Positions 1-8,285 of a stretch of DNA of 47,129 bases are shown here, piece by piece (position 1 is the first letter of the stretch; every line of letters begins with the position of its first letter). Source of the stretch: Bdellovibrionia bacterium (GTDB lineage: Bacteria; Bdellovibrionota; Bdellovibrionia; Bdellovibrionales; JAUICD01); the NCBI GenBank assembly GCA_030427965.1, contig JAUICD010000024.1:1-47129 (forward strand). The letters are read 5' to 3'. A program made the position numbers and the translations under genes. The notes beneath the pieces are model-generated. The model worked only from the letters and a program-made list of their open reading frames with translations. It was not told where the DNA came from and did not search any database.

Positions 1-1422
1 ACTTTTGACGTTGGTGATGGAACACATGGGGCATTCAATTCCTCCACTTACTCTCGATTCAGCTCTGGTGGCGACATCAGTGGGAATACCATTCGACTAG
101 ATACAGACACATTCACCGAATTAAACGTCACTTCCTTTACACTTGAAAACGGTTGGACACTTCAACCTACTGGAAGCCAACCCCTTATTATCCGAAGTCT
201 TGGCGATGTGACAATCGATGGAACAATTGACTGCACCGGAGATGATGGAGAAGACATCACCTTAGGGGATGACACAATTGAAGCCTCCGGTGGAGTTGGT
301 AGATGTGGTGGCGGTGATGGCGGTGATGGTGCAAGTGTTACTACCGCCTCAGGAACAGGCACTTCAAGTGGCCCTTCCGCAACTGGCGGTTCCGGCGGCG
401 GTGACACTGTTGGAGCAGGAGGTGGCTCTGGCGGTGGCGGTGGTGGTGGTTATTCACAAGCTGGAACAAGTGCAGACCCAGGTACCGACCCTCTTGGAGG
501 TGGTAACGAGGGAACCGCAGGACTTTCACAAGTTGATAACCCATTCACCCTTGTCGGCGGCGGTGCCGGAGGAGGAGGTGGCGGAGTTTATGACCAAGCT
601 GATGCAGACAATTCCAACGGTGCTGGTGGCGGTGGTGGTGGTGGTTCTGTCTATATTTATGCCGTAGGAGACATCACAATCTCTGCTACCGGAAGTATTG
701 AAGCCGATGGTGGAGACGGAGGTGGCGCAACTGGTGGAAATGGAAAGGGCGGTGCTGGTGGTGGCGGTGGCGGCGGATCTATACTTCTCATGTCTATGGG
801 AGACGTCACACTTGTCGGACCCGTAACCGCACTTGAAGGTAATGCTGGTACCTCAGATGGAGGAAACGGTGGAGACGGAGCTCGAGGCAGAACCTGGATT
901 ACAGATGAGAGTTGCTCACCCACTGGCGCCTCAGACAATCCCGCAAGTCTTCTTATAGTCATCGGTTGCATAAGGTTTCAAACCGGAACATTTACAGCAA
1001 CAAGCCAATCTATAGACCTAGAAAACTCATCTCCAGACTTTATATCCACCACAGCCACAAGTACTTTATTGGGAGGAAGCACCCTACAGTTGGAGGCAAG
1101 TGGCAGTAAGAATTCTGATTTTTCATCTTCCACTGGATTTGTACTCAATTCACTTATCTCTCAATTAAATGGAAAGCGATTTGTTAAATTTCGCCTGAGC
1201 TTAGACAACCAAGACGCAACCCTTGCAAATAAGTCTTCTGTAACAGAAGTTACAATTGTTTATGACGAGCATGTCCAAGAGGAGTTTGACTTTCAAGGAA
1301 CATGTGGATCTATTAACACCAATCTTCCAATATCTTCTTTTGTATTTTTGTTTTTACCACTTTTTCTGTTGGGATTTCTCGTTGCTTACCAACCCAATCG
1401 TGCTCCAGGTCCAATAGAGTAA
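1..1422 (+). CDS. Glycine-rich surface/adhesin-like protein, 5' end outside window
   Basis: The frame is open from the first base, so the start lies outside the window and 473 C-terminal residues are seen. Visible residues about 100-295 are dominated by Gly, with Gly-Asp and Gly-Ala runs. They are broken by short strand-like units such as DVTIDGTIDC, DITISATGSIEADGG and DVTLVGPVTAL, a spacing that suggests a repetitive beta-helix-like surface protein. The last 150 residues are not Gly-rich and end in a hydrophobic segment (about residues 445-463, FVFLFLPLFLLGFLVAY) followed by a short tail, which would anchor the C-terminus in a membrane or act as a sorting signal; I do not recognise a known sorting motif. 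The stop codon lies inside the convergent FecR-domain gene. No enzymatic domain is visible, so the surface role is inferred from composition alone. Confidence 0.7.
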   Translation, partial: TFDVGDGTHGAFNSSTYSRFSSGGDISGNTIRLDTDTFTELNVTSFTLENGWTLQPTGSQPLIIRSLGDVTIDGTIDCTGDDGEDITLGDDTIEASGGVGRCGGGDGGDGASVTTASGTGTSSGPSATGGSGGGDTVGAGGGSGGGGGGGYSQAGTSADPGTDPLGGGNEGTAGLSQVDNPFTLVGGGAGGGGGGVYDQADADNSNGAGGGGGGGSVYIYAVGDITISATGSIEADGGDGGGATGGNGKGGAGGGGGGGSILLMSMGDVTLVGPVTALEGNAGTSDGGNGGDGARGRTWITDESCSPTGASDNPASLLIVIGCIRFQTGTFTATSQSIDLENSSPDFISTTATSTLLGGSTLQLEASGSKNSDFSSSTGFVLNSLISQLNGKRFVKFRLSLDNQDATLANKSSVTEVTIVYDEHVQEEFDFQGTCGSINTNLPISSFVFLFLPLFLLGFLVAYQPNRAPGPIE

Positions 1423-3656
1423 ATATACCCTCCGTGACCACCATCAAGCATTTGATAGATGACCTGCCCTGACAAACCCATAGACCAATTCAAATCCGGT
1501 TCGTTGAACACAATGTACTCGACTCGAAAATCCAAGCCAAGTTCAGTGACGGAGTCACCAAAGACCGCACTCAATCTCACATCAGAGAAGAGCAATTCGG
1601 TGTCTTCAATAATGTATCCTAAATTTGGCCCAACCCGAACTCCTCTTTTCACATCAATGATCTCATTGTCTTCTCTTTCAAATTCAAATCCAAATCTTGT
1701 ATTTAACCCATAATAAAAATATGTATAAGGAGTTGTGTAGTTCAATGAAACTACCCCACTCCAAACTGAAATTTCAGTTTGGAAAGGAAGCTGATCTTCA
1801 TCTACAGGTTTTGCGTCCCCCACCTGTGCTTCGGCAATTGCATAAATCTTCCCATCACCCAAGTTGAAATAAAATTCAGATTCAATTTCAAATAACCCCA
1901 CAAGAGAACCTGTGGTTTTCACATCTTCACTTGCCGTCAAACTCCACCCTGAGGCAAAGTATCCAAAACCAAATCTGTTATAAAATTTTCGATTCACTGT
2001 ATCTTGTGAAGATTTTCTTTTGAGTTTTTCGCCTTCATTTCTTTTTTCTTTCAAATTTTGAATATCTTTATTCGTAGAAAGGGTTTTGTTTTCTTTTTTT
2101 TCTTTTAATTTTGTTTTTCGAACTGTAACTTTCTGATACTGAGAATCCTTCTGTTGATATTCTTCAAATCTAAGGATGAGTGGAGTTGGGCGAGTGTAAT
2201 ACCCCAAAGGTCCCATCTCTCCACCAGCGGCCACTCTCCAGTAATACCTTCCCTCAACAAATTTGCTCCAAACAAATCGATTTCCATTGACAGAAGCCAA
2301 CACCAAAGGATCCCGAAATAAAGCATCTTTTGAAATTTCAATTGTATAACTCTGCGCCCCCGCTACACTTTCCCACTCAAATAAAGCTTCATATGTGTAC
2401 TCATCACCTGCTTCTGCTGCAGAAACAAATAGTTCAAAAACCCATTTGAAGAAATTGGGCTTTCCTTCAAAGGACCCAGATTTTGCAGGTGCACGAATTT
2501 GGGGATCATAAATTCGAGGAGCCTCAAGTGGAGACACCACTGAATAAATTCTGTAATCATATAGAGCTGGTATTTCAGCTCCTGTTGAGTCAATTCCAAT
2601 CACTTTCCATTTGTATTCCCCCTCAGGTAAACTTGCACGCAATGAGCTTCGACTCGATTCTTTTTTGAGAATAACATTGTCATTCATATCTTGAATCACA
2701 AGACGGTAATTCTCTACACCATCCACCTGATTCCAAATAAAGAGGGTTTCTTTTTCAGACTGCACTCGATCTCGAGGCAAAGGAGAAATAAGATGAATAA
2801 TCGGTGCATCCCAAAAATTTCGTGCTACAGTTCTGGAAACACCCCCCTCACCCTTAAGTTTAAATAAATATGTCCCTTGCCTATATTCCCCTTCGTATTG
2901 ATTCCTGTTTTTTACAGAAACAGAGCTCTCGCCTCCTGAGCTATTGACAATTCGAAGCGAACTTGCCTCTCCACTCCAACTCGTAGAGTATTTTATTGGC
3001 CAACTGTGAGAATAAATTCTCAACTCCTCAGCTCCATCTATTTGTACATTGTTTTCCAGTTTTTCAACATTCAGAATCTCATTTGGAGCTAAAGATACAA
3101 CAGTCCCCTTTTCCACTTGTGTCGACTTCTTGCCCTCATGTGAGAGAACAATTTCTCCACTCGTGACTTCCACTTCCACTTTTTCATCTGATAAAGTTGT
3201 AAGCCTCACATCACTTTTCTGAGTGGTTTCGATAACCCAAGAGTTTGATTCAATATCTGTTTCACCCGTAGTTGCACGCAAGTGACCTTTCTGGAATACA
3301 AGGCGAAGTCTATCACTTCCATCCACTTTGGGGGGTTCAACAACAACAAGAGTGTTTTCCGAAACAGACAAACGTGTATCATCTTTTAAGATCAGATGCG
3401 CAGAACTCTGTTCAAGAGTGAGAATCGAATCAAAGTAATAAATTTCATCATCATTTTGACTGCCCGACCAAACAAGACTGTTTCTTGATTTTCGTTTTAC
3501 ATTTTTCTTAGTTACAGAAAAGTATCCAATCGATTCCCCAACTTGCTTTTGAGAAAAGCCAAACATAGAAGTTTCTAAGAAGCCTGTTTCAAAAAGAAGC
3601 AGTAACACTTCAATAAACAATAATAGGAATGCCCAATTCAATAACCTTCTATCCAC
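1386..3656 (-). CDS. FecR-domain protein with Fn3-like modules and C-terminal beta-barrel
   Basis: This 756-residue protein starts with a hydrophobic segment (about residues 5-27). A FecR-type domain follows (about 40-200: SILTLEQSSAHLILKDD, then the GHLRAT and TSGEIVLSHEG strands). Next come two Fn3-like modules marked by FIWNQVDGVENYRL and FEWESVAGAQSYTI, each closing with a Y-W/Y-x-W-x-V strand. A Lys/Glu-rich linker (about 515-550) leads to a C-terminal third with alternating aromatic strands (YFYYGLNTRFGFEFE, LGLDFRVEYIVF) ending in Trp, as in an outer-membrane barrel. FecR domains outside iron uptake are common in large envelope proteins of Deltaproteobacteria-like bacteria. Its 3' end overlaps the convergent glycine-rich gene by 37 bp. 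The role is unknown; an envelope-spanning scaffold is an inference. Confidence 0.8.
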   Translation of the reverse strand: MDRRLLNWAFLLLFIEVLLLLFETGFLETSMFGFSQKQVGESIGYFSVTKKNVKRKSRNSLVWSGSQNDDEIYYFDSILTLEQSSAHLILKDDTRLSVSENTLVVVEPPKVDGSDRLRLVFQKGHLRATTGETDIESNSWVIETTQKSDVRLTTLSDEKVEVEVTSGEIVLSHEGKKSTQVEKGTVVSLAPNEILNVEKLENNVQIDGAEELRIYSHSWPIKYSTSWSGEASSLRIVNSSGGESSVSVKNRNQYEGEYRQGTYLFKLKGEGGVSRTVARNFWDAPIIHLISPLPRDRVQSEKETLFIWNQVDGVENYRLVIQDMNDNVILKKESSRSSLRASLPEGEYKWKVIGIDSTGAEIPALYDYRIYSVVSPLEAPRIYDPQIRAPAKSGSFEGKPNFFKWVFELFVSAAEAGDEYTYEALFEWESVAGAQSYTIEISKDALFRDPLVLASVNGNRFVWSKFVEGRYYWRVAAGGEMGPLGYYTRPTPLILRFEEYQQKDSQYQKVTVRKTKLKEKKENKTLSTNKDIQNLKEKRNEGEKLKRKSSQDTVNRKFYNRFGFGYFASGWSLTASEDVKTTGSLVGLFEIESEFYFNLGDGKIYAIAEAQVGDAKPVDEDQLPFQTEISVWSGVVSLNYTTPYTYFYYGLNTRFGFEFEREDNEIIDVKRGVRVGPNLGYIIEDTELLFSDVRLSAVFGDSVTELGLDFRVEYIVFNEPDLNWSMGLSGQVIYQMLDGGHGGYIYSIGPGARLGW

Positions 3657-3743
3657 GACAACTTATCGGAATCATTTAAAATTCTCATTATAAGACAAAG
3701 AAAGATCTCGACGTTCGGCCAAACAGTGAATAAGCTACTATAT

Positions 3744-4424
3744 ATGCCAAAACTCAAGAGCGTCTTACTCGTAGGAAAACTTGATGGTGAGAATGTTAAT
3801 ACAAAGGCCATACTCCTTGAAACCAAGCGATATGAGGTCGATCTAAAGTCCGTCACAGAGGACGCCATTGAGTCCGCAAAGACAGGGGCCTATGATTTGG
3901 GTGTGTTTTCCATTACAGCATTGAGCTCGACTTTTATCCGGGCCCTAAACTCTTTAAGAGGGCTTGGCTGTAAGTTTCCAATACTTGTTATTGTGAAGAA
4001 TGTCCGTTCTGATGATTTCAGTGACCTCAGTAAAGTCCGAGCTGTCAACGTTCTTCAACAACCCTTTAAGGAGAAAGACCTCATCTGGCATGCTGACACA
4101 ATGACTGACGGAAATGTTGTTCAACAAAGAGCTCACCCCAGGTTTTACGTAAAATATGATGCTAGATTTGAAATTGCTAAAGAAAACCTACTTATGACAG
4201 TCTCACTTTTCAACTACTCCATGGGAGGTGCATGTGTCATTGCAAACGCAGGACCTGACATGGAACCTGGAGATCTTGTTCGGCTGACTATTGATTTTAT
4301 TGGAAACTCTGGCACAAGAACCTTTGATGCAACTGTTGTTTGGACCGAAAAGGTCAAAGATTCTCCCAAAAAATCTTATATCGGAATTCAATTCTCTGAA
4401 ACTCAAAAAGACAGAGAAAGCTAA
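3744..4424 (+). CDS. PilZ-domain protein with degenerate receiver-like N-terminus
   Basis: About 226 residues. The C-terminal half is a PilZ domain: RAHPRF (residues about 128-133) is the RxxxR-type cyclic-di-GMP loop and NYSMGG (157-162) is the [DN]xSxxG motif, so c-di-GMP binding is likely. The first 120 residues have the alternating strands of a CheY-like receiver (SVLLVG, YDLGVFSI, FPILVIVKN, NVLQQPFKEKDL), but the usual phospho-acceptor region reads DLGVFS without a clear acidic pocket, so it is probably a pseudo-receiver. ATG 3744 was preferred to an in-frame GTG at 3726 because the fold begins there; neither has a clear ribosome binding site. It stands alone, divergent from the FecR gene. 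Motility or surface-matrix control is the usual role of such proteins. Confidence 0.85.
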   Translation: MPKLKSVLLVGKLDGENVNTKAILLETKRYEVDLKSVTEDAIESAKTGAYDLGVFSITALSSTFIRALNSLRGLGCKFPILVIVKNVRSDDFSDLSKVRAVNVLQQPFKEKDLIWHADTMTDGNVVQQRAHPRFYVKYDARFEIAKENLLMTVSLFNYSMGGACVIANAGPDMEPGDLVRLTIDFIGNSGTRTFDATVVWTEKVKDSPKKSYIGIQFSETQKDRES

Positions 4425-4480
4425 AGAATACCATCAGTTCCTCTTTGACTAGCTGTCTTAAATTGGCCATTCTCCTTTTG

Positions 4481-4975
4481 ATGAGCAGTTTGCCTAATTT
4501 AGTTGTAAGTGGATGTCTATTGGGGGAGAAAGTACGCTACAATGGAACTCATAAGCATGAGCCATTGATAGTTGAACTCTTTAAAGAACAATTTAACATT
4601 GTTTCGATTTGCCCAGAAGTTGAAATGGGACTCGGAGTTCCACGCCCACCTATGCATCTAGAAAAAAGTGAAAACAACTCTCTATTAAAAGTCACTCATT
4701 CGACGGAGGACCTCACTGAGGTCGCACTTAGTACAAGTAAGAGGATTTTAGATTCTCTTGTTTTCCATGGTGCAATTCTGAAATCCAAGTCTCCCTCTTG
4801 TGGCTATAAAAGTGTCACTCTTATGGGTAGCCATTCAATGGCAAGTGGACTATTTGCACAGTACATTGAGGATCACAATATTCCAATTATTGATGAGAAC
4901 GACCTTCTTGATTCTAGCAAAGTAAAAAACTTTCAAATGAAAGCTTTAAGTTTTTTTCAAAAGGAGAGTTTATGA
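4481..4975 (+). CDS. DUF523 family protein
   Basis: 164 residues with the DUF523 signatures in order: VSGCLLGEKVRYNG near the N-terminus, CPEVEMGLGVPRPPM in the middle and GAILKSKSPSCG in the second half. The Cys residues in the first and last motifs suggest a metal or Fe-S site, but no reaction is established for the family. ATG 4481 is preferred to a TTG at 4445 because homologues start just before the VSxCLLG motif. Its TGA overlaps the ATG of the next gene (ATGA at 4972-4975), so it is probably translated with the short-chain dehydrogenase. Confidence 0.85.
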   Translation: MSSLPNLVVSGCLLGEKVRYNGTHKHEPLIVELFKEQFNIVSICPEVEMGLGVPRPPMHLEKSENNSLLKVTHSTEDLTEVALSTSKRILDSLVFHGAILKSKSPSCGYKSVTLMGSHSMASGLFAQYIEDHNIPIIDENDLLDSSKVKNFQMKALSFFQKESL

Positions 4976-5802
4976 AAAAAGTAATTCTAATTACAGGAGC
5001 CTCCACAGGAATTGGCGCAAGTGCAGCGCTAACTTTATCAAAAAAAGGACACACAGTACTTGCTGGGATTCGAAAAATTGAAGATGGTGAAAGACTCAAG
5101 ACACTCGACTCCTCTATTCACCCTTTGCTTTTGGATGTGACAATTGAAGATCATGTTCAAGATGCAAAGAATTGGATAGAGAATCAATACGGACGCCTTG
5201 ATGCTTTGGTCAACAATGCAGGGATTGCCACAGGCGGCCCTGTTGAAACAACTGAGCTCAAAGAATGGAAACGAGTTTTTGAAGTCAACGTGTTTGGCGC
5301 CGTTCGAGTTACCAAAGCTTTTTTACCACTACTTAGAAAATCCAAAGGTCGAGTTGTGAACATCAGCTCTATCAGTGGATTTGTTGCCTCACCCTATATG
5401 AGTGTGTATGCCGCTTCTAAATTTGCTCTTGAGGCATTTTCAGACTCACTCCGCCGCGAACTTCTCTCACGTGAAGTCCATGTTTCAATCATTGAACCAG
5501 GTCCAATACAAACTCCGATATGGGAAAAATCCATCACTCCAGCGACCAATGAACTGCAGTCCATGTCAGAAGAGTTAAAAAAAGTTTATGGAAAATCTGC
5601 AGCCTCATTTGCGGAAAATATCGAAAGTGCCGTTCAAACAGCAGCACCAGTTGAATGGGTGAGCAAGGACATTTGTCATGCGATTCTTTCAAAGAATCCA
5701 AAAACTCGATATCTCGTAGGGAAATCCAAATTCTTTATCAAAGCCCTTTCAAAGCTTCCAGATAAATTGTCCGATCAACTCATTTTAAACTTAAGACGCT
5801 AG
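4972..5802 (+). CDS. Short-chain dehydrogenase/reductase (SDR)
   Basis: 276 residues, a classical SDR. The Rossmann nucleotide motif TGASTGIG lies at residues 8-15, NNAG is present in strand four, and the catalytic S and YAASK follow (ISSISGF, then YAASKFALEAFSDSLRREL). The length and the IEPGPIQTPIW segment fit classical NAD(P)-dependent oxidoreductases acting on steroid, retinol or acyl alcohols; the substrate cannot be told. The start overlaps the stop of the DUF523 gene, with AAGGAG about 7 nt upstream. A C-terminal basic/hydrophobic stretch (SKFFIKALSKLPDKLS) may make a membrane contact. Confidence 0.9.
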   Translation: MKKVILITGASTGIGASAALTLSKKGHTVLAGIRKIEDGERLKTLDSSIHPLLLDVTIEDHVQDAKNWIENQYGRLDALVNNAGIATGGPVETTELKEWKRVFEVNVFGAVRVTKAFLPLLRKSKGRVVNISSISGFVASPYMSVYAASKFALEAFSDSLRRELLSREVHVSIIEPGPIQTPIWEKSITPATNELQSMSEELKKVYGKSAASFAENIESAVQTAAPVEWVSKDICHAILSKNPKTRYLVGKSKFFIKALSKLPDKLSDQLILNLRR

Positions 5803-5871
5803 TTCAGACACAGAGTTTTTAAGTATTTGAGAAGTCTATGGTTGTCAAAAACCAACACTGCTGTAGGTCAG

Positions 5872-5919
5872 TTTCTAATTGTATCCACCCGTACTGACAG
5901 AGTGACTCACAATTAGAAA
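5872..5919. terminator. Inverted repeat between convergent genes, candidate bidirectional terminator
   Basis: TTTCTAATTGT at 5872-5882 is perfectly complementary to ACAATTAGAAA at 5909-5919 (11 bp, 26-nt loop). It lies between the stops of the SDR gene (+) and the small secreted protein gene (-). The stem is A/T-rich and there is no long U tract, so termination is plausible but weak. Confidence 0.4.
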
Positions 5920-5920
5920 T

Positions 5921-6361
5921 CTATTTCTTGATTGAGATCAAATTGCCTAAAATCGACTGAATATTAGAAATTGCATTTTCCTGATAGAAGTAACTAAAAG
6001 ATTCAGCTCCACGATCGCATGAAATAAAAAAGTTATTTTTTAGATCCAGAGTTTTCAATAGAATTTTTCCACCTCTATGTTTTACTACCCCAAACTCGGT
6101 TCCTTTTGGAATATCAGTAGGCAATAGGACCATCTCGTAGAAACCATCTAACAGACAGTGAGGAGTTTCTGAATGAACATTTTCTGGATCCACACGTTCT
6201 CCATTTTGAATAAAAATTCGAGCATCCCATTTTGAGAGCAACATATCCGCATTGAACACAACCTTACTTCCATATTTTAGTTCTGAATTCTCGTGAGCTT
6301 CGGTTTGAACGAATGAAAAAATGAAGAGACTCATTATAAAAATTACGTTTAAGATAGACAT
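5921..6361 (-). CDS. Hypothetical secreted protein
   Basis: 146 residues, not recognised. The start at 6361 is chosen because AAAGGA lies 7 nt upstream and the product then begins with a signal peptide (MSILNVIFIMSLFIFSFVQTE). The mature part contains two Cys (HCLLDG and FISCDRG) that could form a disulfide, and about six predicted beta strands. It is probably periplasmic. It sits alone, convergent to the SDR gene and 111 bp downstream of the next minus-strand gene. Confidence 0.65.
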   Translation of the reverse strand: MSILNVIFIMSLFIFSFVQTEAHENSELKYGSKVVFNADMLLSKWDARIFIQNGERVDPENVHSETPHCLLDGFYEMVLLPTDIPKGTEFGVVKHRGGKILLKTLDLKNNFFISCDRGAESFSYFYQENAISNIQSILGNLISIKK

Positions 6362-6472
6362 GTCTTTTCCTTTGCATAAAAACTTAATTCTAAAGCAACT
6401 TTTATGCCATGCCTTGGCTCTAGTTACTCTCACACTCAAGTCTTTATAGTGAAGATTACGTTCGGGGTTAGA

Positions 6473-6949
6473 TCAGTTGCAGTCTGGTTGCTCAAAACGA
6501 GTGTTCCAACCAACTTGGTTATTCATAACAATTGAAGTGCATACACATTGAGACAAACGCTCAGTCTCACCGAGGTTTTTTCGACAAACTCCATAGAGTG
6601 CATGGTCGATTCCCAGTTTAACATGTCTCTTTATTTTTTCAGAATAATCACGCTCAGTGAGAGTATCAAATGCTGTGTCCTGTTTTTCCAACCGTCTTGC
6701 AGCATCTAAAATACCTTCGACATCTGTCTCACTGAGCTGTCCACGACATTGCTCCCTCATCAATTCTTTGAGCTCTGACATATAATCAAAGTCTTGTGTT
6801 GCCTTGCTTTCACCAACAAAGTGATTCTTAAAATGAAATTCCATTTCTGAATCCATCTGGTCATTGCAGAGTCTTGAAAAATCACTCACTTGCCCTGAAG
6901 CAGTAACAGCGCCAATTGATGCTACTAAGAATGGAAAAGCTTTTTTCAT
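6473..6949 (-). CDS. Hypothetical secreted Cys-containing helical protein
   Basis: 158 residues with a signal peptide (MKKAFPFLVASIGAVTASG) and a mature region rich in charged helices. Cysteines at RLCNDQ, EQCRGQ, GVCRKN, QCVCTS and QPDCN suggest disulfides in the periplasm. The start at 6949 has AAGGAG 8 nt upstream and overlaps the stop of the Fic gene as ATGA, so it is translationally coupled to it. No family is recognised. The coupling to a Fic gene raises a target, adaptor or co-secreted role, but nothing in the sequence proves one. Confidence 0.7.
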   Translation of the reverse strand: MKKAFPFLVASIGAVTASGQVSDFSRLCNDQMDSEMEFHFKNHFVGESKATQDFDYMSELKELMREQCRGQLSETDVEGILDAARRLEKQDTAFDTLTERDYSEKIKRHVKLGIDHALYGVCRKNLGETERLSQCVCTSIVMNNQVGWNTRFEQPDCN

Positions 6950-7410
6950 TTCGATACTCCTTTTTCGATTGGACAAATAGAAACCAAAAATAATTTATAT
7001 AGATTCTTAAAATCCTCATCTGCAGACTGATGTCCCATAACATATCCTTTGAAAACTCTGACATCTCTAAGTTCAAGGTCTTTTTCATAAAGACGATCTA
7101 CAAGATAGGACTCAGCCGTACGGCCATTTCCATTTTCAAAAGGATGTATAGAAATAAAGTTCAGCCAGAACTGAGCACAAAGCCGAGCAATAGTATCTAA
7201 TGAATTTGCCATTTCCCAACGACCTGAAAAGTCCTCAAGTACCAAAGAAAGCGCCTCCGGCACCACTTCAGGAGGAAGAAACTCATACTCCGTCCCCTGC
7301 TTATCCTTACAAAATACAGGCTTATTTCTTATTCCAATATTTTTGAAATTTAGTATTTGTGAATTCAATAGAACCAAATGATCAATCTGACTTTCAATAG
7401 CTATCTGCAC
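6946..7410 (-). CDS. Fic/DOC family protein
   Basis: About 154 residues carrying the Fic signature HPFENGNGRTAE, preceded by the FWLNFISI helix. Fic proteins transfer AMP or other phosphate-containing groups to proteins. In the HxFx(D/E)GNGRxxR consensus the acidic Mg2+ ligand is Asn here and the final Arg is Glu, so activity may be altered. No inhibitory (S/T)xxxE(G/N) helix is obvious. The GTG at 7410 is preferred (GGAGAG 6 nt upstream); TTG 7428 is an alternative. The gene is first in a coupled pair with the small secreted protein, and its upstream region carries repeats that could be operators. Confidence 0.85.
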   Translation of the reverse strand: MQIAIESQIDHLVLLNSQILNFKNIGIRNKPVFCKDKQGTEYEFLPPEVVPEALSLVLEDFSGRWEMANSLDTIARLCAQFWLNFISIHPFENGNGRTAESYLVDRLYEKDLELRDVRVFKGYVMGHQSADEDFKNLYKLFLVSICPIEKGVSK

Positions 7411-7458
7411 GCTCAACTCTCCGCTCAAGGCACCTAACTCAACTCATCCAACTGGATT

Positions 7459-7513
7459 GAGATGCACCGTATCAGATGCACCGTATCATATCTCGAGTAT
7501 GTAATGCATCTCA
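7459..7513. repeat. 14-bp tandem repeat and 8-9 bp inverted repeat upstream of the Fic gene
   Basis: GATGCACCGTATCA occurs twice head to tail (7461-7474 and 7475-7488). GAGATGCA at 7459-7466 pairs with TGCATCTC at 7505-7512. The block lies 50-100 bp upstream of the Fic start and could be an operator. It is also compatible with a simple duplication. Confidence 0.5.
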
Positions 7514-7564
7514 GAGATAGTTAAAGAGTAAAAGTTTCAATCATATTTTTAGAAAAAGGGCGCT

Positions 7565-8161
7565 CTAGCAACTCCAAGCGCTCAGATAGCCATCTGCAGC
7601 TCGCCAGAACTCGTCCTCACAAACACCAAGCTGCGTTCCTTCTCGACGGTTACAGAGATCATGCTCAAAACATTCCTGAGTGTAAACTTCGCGGTAAAGA
7701 AGAATTCCACAACTAGGCCCACACCTTCCATAGCAACGCGAATTGGGGTCCCCCACAGTGGCCTCCCCCCTGTACGTGACCTTCCCCACAGAGTAAAATC
7801 CATGATGTTTTTTTCCTCTAAGGTGGCAAATTTGTTCAAAACTCGCAGCTTTAAATTCACTAAAAAAACTCTGATATTCACCAACGCTCTCACCTGTTGG
7901 AAACATCTCATCTATCATTGTCAGTATTCGTCTCTCAGATGGTGCAAGATTCTTAGAACTGAGAAGTTTTCGAACCTCTTCCTTGTCCTGCCTTTCAAGC
8001 TTCGAGTTTCCAGTGATATTGAAATACAAGAGGGTTGGACGCCCTTCTTCATAGTCTTCGTAGGTTATCTGGATTGCCTTTGCCTTACTCAATTCAACTG
8101 TAAAACTCGACTCAGCCATTACCCCAATTGGCAGTAAAAGCATCATGAAAATGAATTTCAT
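7565..8161 (-). CDS. Secreted phospholipase A2-like protein
   Basis: 198 residues with a signal peptide (MKFIFMMLLLPIGVMAES). The C-terminal 70 residues are Cys-rich and contain CYGRCGPSCG, like a PLA2 calcium loop, followed about 15 residues later by CFEHDLC, matching the catalytic CxxHDxC helix of phospholipase A2 (His-Asp dyad intact). The gene ends in a Cys (AWSC). The N-terminal 120 residues are a helical region that I do not recognise. The start at 8161 has GGGAGG just upstream. A secreted PLA2-like enzyme would attack phospholipids of other cells or recycle the host's own. Function is inferred from the short motif only. Confidence 0.65.
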   Translation of the reverse strand: MKFIFMMLLLPIGVMAESSFTVELSKAKAIQITYEDYEEGRPTLLYFNITGNSKLERQDKEEVRKLLSSKNLAPSERRILTMIDEMFPTGESVGEYQSFFSEFKAASFEQICHLRGKKHHGFYSVGKVTYRGEATVGDPNSRCYGRCGPSCGILLYREVYTQECFEHDLCNRREGTQLGVCEDEFWRAADGYLSAWSC

Positions 8162-8285
8162 ACTCCCTCCCCATCTCATGTCCCAAGTAATCTTATGAAT
8201 AGATTTTTCATGGTCAAAACTTACTTTTATTAATTTGCTATTTTGTGGCCAAATTGACTCTTACGATTATAGTATCGCGTCAATT

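Noticed and set aside
657..971. Long Pro/Ser-rich open frame on the minus strand
   Set aside because: It is the complement of Gly codons (GGN to NCC) in the glycine-rich gene, has no ribosome binding site, and is a compositional shadow.
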